Shown: positions 8,181 to 17,798, counted from the first letter of the stretch. The stretch is 64,000 nucleotides of DNA from Haliscomenobacter sp. (GCA_016707205.1 JADJHZ010000024.1:276501-340500), one strand, 5' to 3'. The notes: generated by a model not told the origin, from the sequence alone. Translations and numbers: made by a program.

Positions 8181-9200
8181 TCATTCGGTTACTTCGGCTT
8201 CCGGGGGCGCCATATCCATCAATTCTCCTTCGAACGCCGTTTTTTCGGATGCTGCTTCCAGTCCCTGGCTTTCCAGCCAGCGGCTGAAAAGCTCGGTATA
8301 CCCGTGGGTGACTACCACGCGCTGGGCGCCGGTAGCTTTAATCGCCTCGTTAAGCCCGGTCCAGTCGGCGTGGTCGCTGAGGGCAAAACCCCGGTCGGCA
8401 TTGCGCCGGCGGGCGTTTCCTCTCAACGCCATCCAGCCGGAAGCCATAGCCAGGGAATACGGTTTCCACTGCCTCAGCCACGAGGCAGCGGCAACAGCGG
8501 GCGGCGCCAAGATGAGCCCTCCAGACAGGTCTCTGCGTCGAAGCGAAGGATCGAGGCGCCGGGTGGGGGGAAGGGAAATGCCCTGAGCCCGGATCACCTC
8601 CATGACATTTTCTATTCCCGGGTGGGTAAAAACCGGTCCGATCGAAAGGTCCAACCCGGTCAGAATGCGCTGCGCTTTGCCCAGGGCATACGCAGTGATC
8701 ACACTAATTTTATCCTGAATCAGATTTTCCTGCCACCAGGCATTGATTTCCCCAAAAACGCGTTCCTGGGATTTCCAGTGGAATACCGGCAAACCAAACG
8801 TAGACTCAGTGATAAAGGTATGGCAAGGCACGGGTTCGAAGGCTTCGGAGATTCCGTCGTTTTCCAGCTTGTAATCGCCGGATACGACCCAGACCTCCCC
8901 GCGGTATTCTACCCGCACCTGGGCGGAACCCACAATATGCCCTGCCGGGTGAAAGGAGAACCGGACACCGTTTATCCACGTGGTCTCTCCATAGCCCAAC
9001 GTTTCTACGGATACAGGCCCCAGGCGGTGGCGGATGACCGGCTGCGCTGCCCGGGTGCACAGATAAAATTGATGCCCCGGCCGGGCGTGGTCCGAATGCC
9101 CGTGCGTGAGGAGCGCTCGCTGAACAGGCTTCCAGGGGTCGATATACACCCCTGCCTGAGCGCAGAAAATCCCGTTGGGTGAAAACTCAAGTAATGGCAT
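8181..9200 (-). CDS. Ligase-associated DNA exonuclease (metallo-beta-lactamase / beta-CASP fold)
   Basis: A 339-residue protein with the metal-site motifs of the metallo-beta-lactamase fold: HGHSDHARPGH (about residue 35), HPAGHIVGS, SGDYKLEND, ALSDHADW and VVVTHGYTELF. This is the exonuclease-like family always found next to the ATP-dependent ligase, as here. It is related to mRNA 3'-end-processing and SNM1/Artemis nucleases. The ATG at 9200 (MPLLEFSPNGIFCAQAGVYI) is the family start. A longer frame to 9260 would run over the promoter of the divergent gene. It contains two metal ions in relatives; nuclease activity is inferred. Confidence 0.9.
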   Translation of the reverse strand: MPLLEFSPNGIFCAQAGVYIDPWKPVQRALLTHGHSDHARPGHQFYLCTRAAQPVIRHRLGPVSVETLGYGETTWINGVRFSFHPAGHIVGSAQVRVEYRGEVWVVSGDYKLENDGISEAFEPVPCHTFITESTFGLPVFHWKSQERVFGEINAWWQENLIQDKISVITAYALGKAQRILTGLDLSIGPVFTHPGIENVMEVIRAQGISLPPTRRLDPSLRRRDLSGGLILAPPAVAAASWLRQWKPYSLAMASGWMALRGNARRRNADRGFALSDHADWTGLNEAIKATGAQRVVVTHGYTELFSRWLESQGLEAASEKTAFEGELMDMAPPEAEVTE

Positions 9201-9244
9201 GTTCCGAAAGTATTCTTTTTTCAACAAGGCAACCAATTTTCCCG

Positions 9245-9252
9245 TAATTTTG
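9245..9252 (+). promoter_or_regulatory. Putative -7 promoter box TAATTTTG
   Basis: Matches the Bacteroidota sigma-A -7 consensus TAnnTTTG. It is 83 bases before the ATG at 9335, in the divergent gap. No clear -33 TTTG at the usual spacing. Confidence 0.35.
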
Positions 9253-9334
9253 CACTTCAAAATGCCTTGGATGACTACTTTTTACCCAGGCCCTGCTGCC
9301 TTTTAGGTAGCTCAACGTAAATAAACGATTTCCC

Positions 9335-10529
9335 ATGAAAACCCGATGGACTTACCTGCGCAATGCTTTTGCGATCTCCTCGTTATTTTTGATCTGGAAT
9401 ATCCCTGCTGCCGCACAAGTAGAGCAGCCTCTGGATACGGCGCTCAGCGCCCGGCTGGATAGCATTGCCCGCTGGGAGATGGGGCGGCAGGACATTATCG
9501 GCATGGCCGTCGCGGTGGTCCAGGACGGGAAGATCGCTTTCTTGAACACGTATGGGTATAGCGATTGGGAAAACCAGCAACCCATCACCTTGGACTCGGA
9601 ATTTCGTTGGGCTTCCATGTCCAAATCGCTGACTTCTGTTGCGGCAGCCAGGCTCAATGAGCAGGGTTTTCTCAATATGGATACTTTTGTAACAGCCTAT
9701 GTTCCTGGCTGGCCCGACTCTACGGTTCGCGTACGGCAACTATTACAAAACAGGAGTGGCATTGGGCATTACAACGAATTAGACCGGCTGTATCCAATCT
9801 GGAAGAAAAACCTCCGCCAATACAAACCCGACACACTCTGGAACGCCCAGAAGGCCATCTCTATTTTCAAAGGCACGCCCCTGGCCTTCATGCCCGATTC
9901 AAGCCATATGTATTCTACTTTTGGGTTTATCCTCGCAGGGGCGGTACTAGACCAGATTGGGCAGGTCAACCTGGGTTTAAACTACCTGGGATTGGTCAAT
10001 AATTACATTATCCAGCCTTTGGGGCTTCGTTCGCTTAAGCCTGATTTTCAGATGGACACCAACCCCAACGAAGTGAAAGGCTATTACCGCGACCGCCATG
10101 GGGATATCCGGCTGCGCAAAGATGACGATGTCAGTTGGAAGATTCCCGGAGGCGGTTACCAGTCCAACATCGTTGATCTGGCCAAATTCATGCAGGGGCT
10201 GATTCAGGGCAGGTTCTGCGTCCGGAATCCTTTCAGCCGCTTTGGACCCGGCAGCCCGATTGGGACTATGGAATGGGCTTTGAGGTTCGGGGCGAAGGGC
10301 CGTGAGTTTGAGAGTGGCGCACAGCGGGAGCCAGACCAAAACCCGCACGATTTTTGAATTTTACCCCAACCAGCAATTGGGGGTTGCCGTCATGTGCAAT
10401 GCCGAATGGGTTAACCCCGGACAAGTAGCGGACCTGCTTCTGGAAATTCTTCGTTCGGCTGAGGCTTCCGGTTCGGGCAGCCAGGCGCTACAAGGGTCAA
10501 GGTTAAAAAGTTCTACAAAAGATTTTTAG
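9335..10529 (+). pseudogene. Serine beta-lactamase-family hydrolase, interrupted by two one-base frameshifts
   Basis: A signal peptide (ending PAAAQ) leads into a class C beta-lactamase/penicillin-binding fold. SMSKS carries the SxxK nucleophile pair at about residue 95, and a YST triad stands where YxN is usual. The frame is correct to about 10212, then the expected sequence (DYGMGFEVRGEG) continues one frame over. After about 10300 it moves again to give VAHSGSQTKTRT, which holds the HSG third motif, and PNQQLGVAVMCNAEW to the stop at 10529. Each break equals one missing base, at GGG and CC runs, so sequencing error is as likely as true inactivation. The intact protein would have about 397 residues. 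Its substrate is unknown (esterase or peptidase). Confidence 0.8.
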
Positions 10530-10622
10530 CGGATCCTTTTCCATTTGTCATCGGGGATTTTAACTGCCTGGAGTGTTTGAACCTTGCGATCCAGCATTCC
10601 TTTTCACTAAAGGTAAAACGAC

Positions 10623-11615
10623 ATGAGCAACAGAAGACAGTTTCTGAACCGTTCCGCGCTTGCAGCGCTTGCCGCCAGCCTGGGCTTATGGGCGCCGGGC
10701 AAATCCCAGGCGTTTTCTCCTTACCGCAAAAAGCACAATCCAAACTCCCGGAAAGGAGGGCCGGTCGCCATTGCCACATGGGACAACCGCAAAGCGACGG
10801 AAGCCGCCTGGAATGTGCTCAGCAAAAACGGGTACGCCCTGGATGCAGCGGAACAAGGCGCCTGGATTCCCGAGGCCGACCCCAATGACACTTCCGTTGG
10901 GTATGGTGGGTTCCCCGACCGCGATGGTTTCGTCACCCTCGACGCCTGTGTCATGGACGAACACTCCAATGCAGGAAGCGTGACGTTCCTGGAGCATATC
11001 CTGCATCCGGTCTCTGTTGCCCGAAAAGTCATGGAAAAAACCCCGCACGTGATGCTGAGCGGAGAAGGCGCCCTCCAGTTTGCGCTATCCGAAGGGTTCC
11101 AAAAGCAGAACCTCCTGACGGAAACCGCCCGCCAAGCCTGGGAAAAATGGAAAAAAGACAACGGATATACCCCGCCGACCCACGATACGATTGGCATTCT
11201 GGCCCTGGACCAGCAAAACCGGATTTGCGGCGCGTGTACCACCAGCGGTTGGGGGTTCAAGATGCGGGGACGGATTGGAGATTCGCCCATCATCGGCGCC
11301 GGATTGTATGTCGATAATGAAGTCGGCGCCGCTACCGCCACCGGCCAGGGCGAACTCATGCTCAAAACCCTGAGCTCGTTTATGATTGTGGAACTCATGC
11401 GCGGGGGAGCTACGCCCCAGGAAGCGTGCGAAGAAGCCGTAGCCCGCATCGCTAAAAAGTTCCCCGACCAGGTGGAAAACGGCAGCGTCCAGGTAGGCGT
11501 ACTCGCGCTTGCCATGGATGGGCATCATGGCGCGTACGGCCTAAGGCAAGGCTATTCGTACGCTTTATTTCAGCATGGGGAAAACAAACACTTCCCGGCA
11601 ACCCACCTGGTTTAG
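10623..11615 (+). CDS. N4-(beta-N-acetylglucosaminyl)-L-asparaginase (glycosylasparaginase), Tat-exported
   Basis: 330 residues. The N-terminus NRRQFLNRSALAALAASLG is a twin-arginine signal (RRQFL). The mature protein is an Ntn-hydrolase of family T2: the precursor is expected to cleave itself before Thr189 in THDTIGILALD, which then acts as the nucleophile. Flanking motifs are VMDEHSNAGSVTFL, GWGFKMRGRIGDSPIIGAGL and ATATGQGE. It cleaves the GlcNAc-Asn bond of glycopeptides, here probably in the periplasm, and points to use of N-glycoproteins. It lies 93 bases after the beta-lactamase-like gene on the same strand. Confidence 0.93.
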   Translation: MSNRRQFLNRSALAALAASLGLWAPGKSQAFSPYRKKHNPNSRKGGPVAIATWDNRKATEAAWNVLSKNGYALDAAEQGAWIPEADPNDTSVGYGGFPDRDGFVTLDACVMDEHSNAGSVTFLEHILHPVSVARKVMEKTPHVMLSGEGALQFALSEGFQKQNLLTETARQAWEKWKKDNGYTPPTHDTIGILALDQQNRICGACTTSGWGFKMRGRIGDSPIIGAGLYVDNEVGAATATGQGELMLKTLSSFMIVELMRGGATPQEACEEAVARIAKKFPDQVENGSVQVGVLALAMDGHHGAYGLRQGYSYALFQHGENKHFPATHLV

Positions 11616-11643
11616 ACTTTAGATGTTAGACGTTAGATGTTGG
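11612..11643. repeat. Short tandem repeat, TTAGATG/TTAGACG units
   Basis: Four imperfect copies of TTAGA(C/T)(G/T)T directly overlap the stop codon of the glycosylasparaginase. The same unit family recurs at 17956, 18583 and 38787. Confidence 0.7.
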
Positions 11644-11791
11644 AACTTATCTTCTGGAACCCTTATCCCTGAATTGGAAATTTTGAAAAAAGCACTAAAC
11701 TTGGGGTATGGAAGCAACCGCCTTCTCGAGTGAGGCGCTGAAAGCAGTGGGTTTTAATGGCTTGGGCTTTGTCAACAAGCGGTTGTGCCTG

Positions 11792-14683
11792 ATGGTGCAG
11801 TTTTATGAAAACCACACCCCCCCAACGCTATTCAGGCAAACAAAGCTCGCCCTATGGCTTGCCGTCGCCTTTCTTTTGGGGCCGCAGATCCGTTTATTTG
11901 CCCAACCCGCACCCTTATACAAGGACTTTAATGCCCTCTGGGAGTCTGTCGAAATGCTCCTCGGCCAGCCCGACGCCAGCGCCGGCCGTTTTTTTACTTT
12001 CAAAAAAATGCAGGGAGACTCGCTCCTTGCACAAGCGGAGGCTTATATCGTTTCCTTCAAAAATGATAGCGCCGTTCTGATTTCAAGACAAATGCTCCAC
12101 GTTTTGAAGCGGCAAAACCAACACGAATCCCCGCTTGGGCTGAAGGCGCAGTTGGTACTGGCGAGGGCATTAGAACACAACGACGCAGATTCGATTTCCC
12201 TGCGCTTGCTGCTGCATGTGCAGGAAGCCTGCCAGAAAGAGGGGCCTTGGGACACCTATGTTAAATCAAGCCTTGCCCTCGCCCTGTTATATGAAAACAT
12301 GGGCCGCCCTTCACAATGCCTGGAGTACCTGAATTACGCGAAATCAGGCATTGACCGCAACGACTTGCAAGCATACTATCCACAATATGCTATGAGGGCG
12401 TGTTCTTACTACCGCGTTTTCACAAGCAATGCGGACTCCGCCGTTTATTATGCCAGGGAGGTGCTTCGAACTGCCCCCATCTACAACCTGACATTGGAGG
12501 AAGCCTGGGGTCACCTGCTAATGGATATGCTTCGCAGTAAGGATACTCCAGATCCTTTGGAGCACCTCAACGTGGCGGCAACGCTTTTCATCAAAATAGA
12601 AGATTATACAGGACTGAGTTACGCCTTCGGTGGTATCGCCGACAAGCATTTTCGGAACGGAGATCTGAACAAGGCAATGGCGTTCAATGATTCCACTATA
12701 GCTGCCGCCCAGAAATCCATTGCTGCCGGAAACAAATGGAATCCCGCCCTATTCGGGGCGTATAGGTTCCGTGCAGGCCTGTTCAGACAGTTGGAACGTC
12801 ATGATTCTGCATGGCACTATTTACAGAAAGGCTACGAGGTGGAGTTAAATTTCATGCGGGCAAAAGAAAGCGCCAAAGCCATTGAAATAGACGCGCGTTA
12901 CCTGAATGAAAAAAAAGCGAGGCAAATTAAAGCGCAGAGCGAAGCCATCCGCTTCGAAAAACAGATAAGAAAATTGTTGCTGGTGATTTTTGGTATTACC
13001 CTTTTACTTGCTGCCGGTCTTGCCATCGGTTTGGTCAAGCACGTCAGGGGAATGCGGGAATTGGGAAAAAAAAACAGCCTCATTCAGCATCAGACAGAAC
13101 AATTGAAATCCCTGGATGCCGCCAAATCCCGCTTCTTTGCCAACATCAGTCACGAACTGCGCACCCCGCTGACCTTGCTGCTTGGCGCCCTCTCCGCTAT
13201 TAAAAAGGACAGCCAATTGACCCAAAAGCAGGAGAAGTTAGTTCAACTCGCCAATCGGGGTGGCGACGAGATGCGACGGCTTATCTCCGAGATCCTCGAC
13301 CTTGGCAAGTTGGATGCGGGCAAAGTGGCTGTCAAGCAGGAGCCTGTTTTGGTAGCTGGTTTTTTCTCCAACTACTTCGCCCAGTTCGAGTCGCTGGCAG
13401 AGCAAAAGAAGATACACTTCAACTTCGAGAGCGAAGTGGACAAGGGCACAGCAGTCCTGCTCGACAAGGAAAAATGCCGTCAAATTGTCTATAACCTGCT
13501 CTCGAACGCCTTCAAGTTCACCCACACAGGTGGCACGGTCAGCGGGAGGTTGCGCTTCGAAAACGGCAGCCTGCAACTGAACGTCACCGACACGGGGGAT
13601 GGCATTCACCCCGAAGACCTGCCCCACATTTTCGAGCGGTATTTTCAGACCAACCAAGTGAATAGCCCTGCGCAGGGCGGTACAGGCATCGGGCTGGGCC
13701 TTTGCCGCGAGTATGTCCGACTATTGGGCGGCAGCATTGAGGCCTACAGTACCATTGGCAAGGGGTCCGAATTTGTCGTCAGATTCCCGGTAGAGGTGGT
13801 GGAAGGGGAGGTCGTTTCACAGGAGAATAGCCAGGTCTTCGCCGGGGAAGTTCCTCCTGCAACGGCAGGTTCGGGCAATCGTTCGCTTGAACCCATTGCG
13901 CCCCGGCTCTCCGCCGCTGTCCGCGATAAACCTGTCATACTCATCGTGGAGGACAACTTCGAGTTGCAAGCCTACATCCGACTGGTTTTGGAGGAAAAAT
14001 GCCAGGTCGTTACCGTAGAAAATGGGCAGTTCGCCCTCGACTGCCTGAAGTCAACCTCCAACATCCAGCTGATTGTTTCTGACCTCATGATGCCCGTCAT
14101 GGACGGCTACCAGTTGCTCGAAAAGCTAAAATCCAGCGACGCGACCCGCCACATCCCCGTCATCATGCTGACTGCGCGGGCAGAGGCACGAGACAGGCTC
14201 AAAGCGCTGCGCATTGGAGTGGACGACTACCTCACGAAACCATTCGACGAGGAGGAACTTCTGGTGCGGATCGACAACCTGCTGAAAAACAAGGCGGCCC
14301 GTCTGGAGGAAACCGCTGCTGAATCCTCCGGGGAAAACGCCGTCGTCACATTGTCTGAAGCCGGCCAAAATTGGCTAAAAGATTTTGAAAAGCACGTGCA
14401 GGAAAACCTCGCCAGCGATCTGCTCAACGTACCAGAGCTGGCCCGCCATTTTCTCATGAGCGAATCCTCCCTGCTGCGCCAGTTGAAGCGCCTGACCGGT
14501 TTATCCCCCATACAATATTTGCAGGAAATCCGCCTCGCTAAAGCCCGTTATTTTTTGGAAAACCGCAGCTATGATTCCGTCGCCAAAGTTGCTTCCATTG
14601 TGGGCTACGGCGATGTCCGCAATTTTTCCCGGAGTTTCAAGCAGCGGTTCGGGAAGCTGCCCTCGGAGCTGCTGGAGGCGTGA
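11792..14683 (+). CDS. Hybrid two-component system protein: TPR sensor, histidine kinase, receiver, AraC DNA-binding domain
   Basis: One chain of 963 residues contains: a signal or anchor segment (WLAVAFLLGPQIRLFAQP), a periplasmic helical TPR-type sensor (12000-12900), a membrane segment (about 12970-13040), HisKA with FFANISHELRTPL, a HATPase domain (NLLSNAFKF; DTGDGIHPEDL; GIGLGLCREY), a receiver with phospho-acceptor DLMMPVMDGY and LTKPF, and a C-terminal AraC/HTH_18 domain (SVAKVASIVGYGDVRNFSRS). The architecture resembles the Bacteroidota hybrid regulators, but with TPRs instead of a Reg_prop propeller. A -7-like box TAAACTTG at 11696 favours the ATG at 11792 over an in-frame ATG at 11708. 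The target genes are unknown. Confidence 0.9.
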   Translation: MVQFYENHTPPTLFRQTKLALWLAVAFLLGPQIRLFAQPAPLYKDFNALWESVEMLLGQPDASAGRFFTFKKMQGDSLLAQAEAYIVSFKNDSAVLISRQMLHVLKRQNQHESPLGLKAQLVLARALEHNDADSISLRLLLHVQEACQKEGPWDTYVKSSLALALLYENMGRPSQCLEYLNYAKSGIDRNDLQAYYPQYAMRACSYYRVFTSNADSAVYYAREVLRTAPIYNLTLEEAWGHLLMDMLRSKDTPDPLEHLNVAATLFIKIEDYTGLSYAFGGIADKHFRNGDLNKAMAFNDSTIAAAQKSIAAGNKWNPALFGAYRFRAGLFRQLERHDSAWHYLQKGYEVELNFMRAKESAKAIEIDARYLNEKKARQIKAQSEAIRFEKQIRKLLLVIFGITLLLAAGLAIGLVKHVRGMRELGKKNSLIQHQTEQLKSLDAAKSRFFANISHELRTPLTLLLGALSAIKKDSQLTQKQEKLVQLANRGGDEMRRLISEILDLGKLDAGKVAVKQEPVLVAGFFSNYFAQFESLAEQKKIHFNFESEVDKGTAVLLDKEKCRQIVYNLLSNAFKFTHTGGTVSGRLRFENGSLQLNVTDTGDGIHPEDLPHIFERYFQTNQVNSPAQGGTGIGLGLCREYVRLLGGSIEAYSTIGKGSEFVVRFPVEVVEGEVVSQENSQVFAGEVPPATAGSGNRSLEPIAPRLSAAVRDKPVILIVEDNFELQAYIRLVLEEKCQVVTVENGQFALDCLKSTSNIQLIVSDLMMPVMDGYQLLEKLKSSDATRHIPVIMLTARAEARDRLKALRIGVDDYLTKPFDEEELLVRIDNLLKNKAARLEETAAESSGENAVVTLSEAGQNWLKDFEKHVQENLASDLLNVPELARHFLMSESSLLRQLKRLTGLSPIQYLQEIRLAKARYFLENRSYDSVAKVASIVGYGDVRNFSRSFKQRFGKLPSELLEA

Positions 14684-15797
14684 TCAAAAAATACAGCCGC
14701 CCCATACAAACTCATGGAATTCGATACCCGGAGGGAAGCGGCCTATCAGCAAAATATCATCAATGCCCAGGTCTGAAGCCCTGGATTGCAGCGTTTTTAG
14801 ATCGAATGTTCCGGGGGTTTCTTTTACTTCGATGGCCTTTTGTTTATCTAAGATAAAATCGATTTCCTGTCCGGTTTTTTTCTGAAAATAATTGACCTTA
14901 CCAAGCCGGAACAATTGGTTGGCAACGGCATTTTCAAACAATGCGCCACTGCTGACCTGCGCAAACTGGTTGACTAAACCGTTGTCTGAAATAAACAGTT
15001 TGGGTTGTACGGCGATACTACGGTCGGGGTTAAGGGAGTAAGGCTCGACAAGATGCAAAAAATAGGTAGCCCGAAACAACTGGATGTAATCTTTGACCTT
15101 ATGCCTGCTCAAACCCGCCAGTACCCCGATTTTCTGGTAGTCTAACTTGCTGCCAATGCGGGCTGCCAATAAGGTTGCCAATTTGAAGAGTCGGTCTTCT
15201 AACGATGACAGGTTAATCTTCGATACATGTTTTAATATCCCATCCAGGTAAGAGTTAAGAATATCGTTTAGCGCCTGCGCCTTTTTTTTCGGCGAATCGG
15301 CCAGCACCACCTGCGGGAAACCGCCATAACGCAAATATTCTTCATAATGATGTTGGTAGGCGGAAAAAACCAAGGGGCGGAATGGTTTCATCCGTTGCCC
15401 CAACAATGGGATGGTGTCTACCTCTTTGAAGTTCAAAAACTCCAGAAAATCGAGTGGGAAACCAAAACACGCCCCCTGCGGCCGGCCGGCCCGCGTTTCC
15501 TTTTTAGGGAAAGCCAGTCATTTCGGGGAAATATGTCGATGGGAATTCAGTACTTGTCTGAATTCACTGGTTTCGGCAAACCTAAAGTTAAAGGTCAGCT
15601 GGCTTCGCCGGGCGGGAAAAGGGCCGCCCGGGGCCCGGGTTGTTCCCGTGCGCCGTTTTCTGCAAAAGGTACTTTAAGGCTGTGGTTTTGCCCGTGCGCC
15701 CTCCCCCCGGGGGCCCCCCCCCCGGGCCCCCCCCCCTTCCTTTTTCTCCGGGGGGGGGCCTGGCCCCGCCCGGGGTAAAAATTGGCCGATGGTACAT
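14684..15797 (-). pseudogene. Damaged AAA_14/DUF4143-type ATPase gene
   Basis: Recognisable pieces of one protein lie in order but not in one frame. They are: start MYHRPIF at 15797; a Walker A piece GRTGKTTALKYLL; 'NFRFAETSEFRQVLNS' in another frame, ended by TGA; 'AGRPQGACFGFPLDFLEFLNF'; then an intact 250-residue C-terminal DUF4143 part with ARIGSKLDYQKIGVLAGLS, FISDNGL and QEIDFILD. The pieces are separated by GC-rich blocks (15607-15640, 15698-15776), and the Walker B region is missing. Such ATPases are frequent, poorly understood accessory genes. The damage may be real decay or faulty consensus. It converges with the hybrid regulator: the two stops abut. Confidence 0.75.
15698..15776. 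other. G/C homopolymer block (suspect sequence)
   Basis: Runs of up to 11 C and 9 G alternate here inside what should be the nucleotide-binding region of the ATPase gene. Coding sequence on both sides is recognisable. This looks like consensus error in a hard-to-sequence hairpin rather than genuine sequence. Confidence 0.6.
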
Positions 15798-15881
15798 GAT
15801 TCAACTTTATGTTAAAAAATACAACACAAAGTAATTCTTTTTGTAAAATAAAATATCAAAATAATGCAAAAAAATTGACTT

Positions 15882-15950
15882 TGGCCCCGGGCCGGCGGCG
15901 TCGTGGGGGGCGGCCTTTTCCGCCCCCCCCCTTCCCCTTTTGACGGGAAA
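15882..15950. other. GC-rich block in AT-rich leader (suspect sequence)
   Basis: A sharply bounded GC block with G6, C9 and C4 runs interrupts an AT-rich intergenic stretch (15798-15881) between the ATPase gene and the zincin gene. It resembles the blocks at 15698 and 61503. Confidence 0.5.
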
Positions 15951-16030
15951 ATGCCGGGTTGGTCCCTTTGCAGCGTTAGTAAGCCTTTTTTAGACATGCT
16001 GATTTTGTAATCCATTTTCAATACCCTATT

Positions 16031-17737
16031 ATGAGATTATACATTTTCTTTATAGCAACTTTTTCCGTGTTGAGTTTTATCAAAACAGAAGCTCAGACTC
16101 CGCCTTATTCTGGAACTATTTTTATTGACCCTGACATTATCACCTCGTCAGACTCCTCTTCTATTCAAAGTACTACCTATGCAGGGCGAGGTCAGCGACA
16201 AGTTTATGACAGAAGAGTAAACAACTGGGTAAATATTAATGCCTATTTGTTTGATGTGACTTGGAACGATGGCGTATTTTCAGAAGCTGTAGTTAATCCA
16301 GAATTTGGAACGATTGAATTGGCAAAAGTCGAAGCAGAAAAATATGCCCGTTTAATTGGCCAGCTGCCTTTTTGCTTGAGATTAGATGTGGATCAAATAT
16401 GGATACATCAAGGTGTACAACCATTCGGTGGAGGAAACAGATCTATGCTCATCCATACAGGACAGTCAGCTATTTATGAGGCATCTGGAATTATTGAAGA
16501 AACTTTGGTCCATGAAGCAGCGCATACGTCCCTGGATTTTTCTCATGGAGCTTCTTCTGGCTGGATTACTGCTCAAAACAAGGATGTAAATTTTATTTCT
16601 ACTTATGCACGAGATAATCCTACAAGGGAAGATATTGCTGAAAGTTTTTTGCCTTGGTTGATGGTAAAATATAAGGCTTCAAAAATATCAACAGCAGATT
16701 TTAACAAGATTACTCAAACCATTCCAAACAGGTTGGCCTATTTTGATAGTCAAGCTTTTAACTTATATCCGTTTTTTGGCAATAAAACCTCGACTCCGCC
16801 GCCGCTATTTACAGGAGGAACTAATTTTTTATACCCTGACATCATCACTCCATCCGATCCGTCTTCTATTCAAAGTACTACCTATGCAGGGCGAGGCCAG
16901 CGACAAGTTTATGATAGAAGAGTAAATAACTGGATAAACATTAATGCCTATTTATTTAACATAGTTTGGGATGACGGCATTACTTCAGAAGCCGTAGTTA
17001 ATCCAGAATTTGGAACGATTGATTCGGCAAGATTTGAAGCAGAAAAATATGCCCGTATTATAGGTCAATTGCCGAACTGCTTAAGAATTGATGTGGACCA
17101 AATATGGATAAACAAAGGCGTGCAGGTTTTTGGCGGCGGAAATAAAGCTATACTCATTCATACGGGACAATCAGCTATTTATGAAGCATCTGGATTTCTT
17201 GAAGAAACATTCGTTCATGAAGCATCACATACCTCATTAGATTTTCCTCATGGAGCTTCTTCTGGCTGGAAAACTGCCCAAAGCAAAGATGGAATTTTTA
17301 TTTCTACCTATTCGCGAGATTTTCCCGACCGGGAGGATATTGCTGAAAGTTTTTTGCCTTGGTTGATGGTAAGATACCGAGCGTCAAAAATAACGGCCAC
17401 AGATTTCAACAGGATTAATCAAACCATTTCCAACAGGTTAGCCTATTTTGATAGCCAATCCTTCAACTTGTATCCCTTTGTTGGCAATATCGTATCAACT
17501 ACCAGCCTGGAAGATATTAAGCCAATAGTTTATATTTATCCCAATCCATCAAGTGAATTCATTCAAATTGCCGGCATTACTGCATCTATAAATTATGAGA
17601 TTTATACTATTCAGGGCGGTAAAGTACTTGAAGGCATATACGCTGAAGGCAACCAAATTAATATTCAGAATTTGCCTGGTAACATGTACTTCTTAAAACT
17701 CAAAAACGGTAGCACAATGAAATTTATCACGGAGTAA
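16031..17737 (+). CDS. Secreted protein with two tandem zincin-like metallopeptidase domains and a T9SS sorting domain
   Basis: 568 residues: signal peptide (ending KTEAQ), then two near-identical domains (about 31-258 and 266-490), offset by 235 residues. Each has 'YAGRGQRQVYDRRVNNW', 'LIHTGQSAIYEASG', an HExxH zinc motif (HEAAH 161-165; HEASH 396-400) and, about 38 residues later, 'EDIAESFLPWL', whose Glu is a plausible third zinc ligand as in ExxAExF gluzincins. A 'YIYPNPSSEF...GNMYFLKL' T9SS sorting domain ends the protein. GC content is about 40%, well below the neighbours, and codon use is AT-biased, suggesting recent acquisition. Family name not recognised; peptidase activity is inferred from the motif. 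Confidence 0.8.
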   Translation: MRLYIFFIATFSVLSFIKTEAQTPPYSGTIFIDPDIITSSDSSSIQSTTYAGRGQRQVYDRRVNNWVNINAYLFDVTWNDGVFSEAVVNPEFGTIELAKVEAEKYARLIGQLPFCLRLDVDQIWIHQGVQPFGGGNRSMLIHTGQSAIYEASGIIEETLVHEAAHTSLDFSHGASSGWITAQNKDVNFISTYARDNPTREDIAESFLPWLMVKYKASKISTADFNKITQTIPNRLAYFDSQAFNLYPFFGNKTSTPPPLFTGGTNFLYPDIITPSDPSSIQSTTYAGRGQRQVYDRRVNNWININAYLFNIVWDDGITSEAVVNPEFGTIDSARFEAEKYARIIGQLPNCLRIDVDQIWINKGVQVFGGGNKAILIHTGQSAIYEASGFLEETFVHEASHTSLDFPHGASSGWKTAQSKDGIFISTYSRDFPDREDIAESFLPWLMVRYRASKITATDFNRINQTISNRLAYFDSQSFNLYPFVGNIVSTTSLEDIKPIVYIYPNPSSEFIQIAGITASINYEIYTIQGGKVLEGIYAEGNQINIQNLPGNMYFLKLKNGSTMKFITE

Positions 17738-17798
17738 AATCTCACACTACTGGAGTTTTTATTCCTGCTATTTGATTCGGGGGTGCGAAAGATCCGTT

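Noticed and set aside
7392..9182. 596-codon + strand open frame
   Set aside because: Antisense to the ligase and exonuclease genes, both complete with catalytic motifs; no recognisable motif in the frame.
10513..10592. Short minus strand frame MLDRKVQTLQAVKIPDDKW after the beta-lactamase gene
   Set aside because: Only 21 codons with no recognised motif; could be the tail of a lost gene but cannot be supported.
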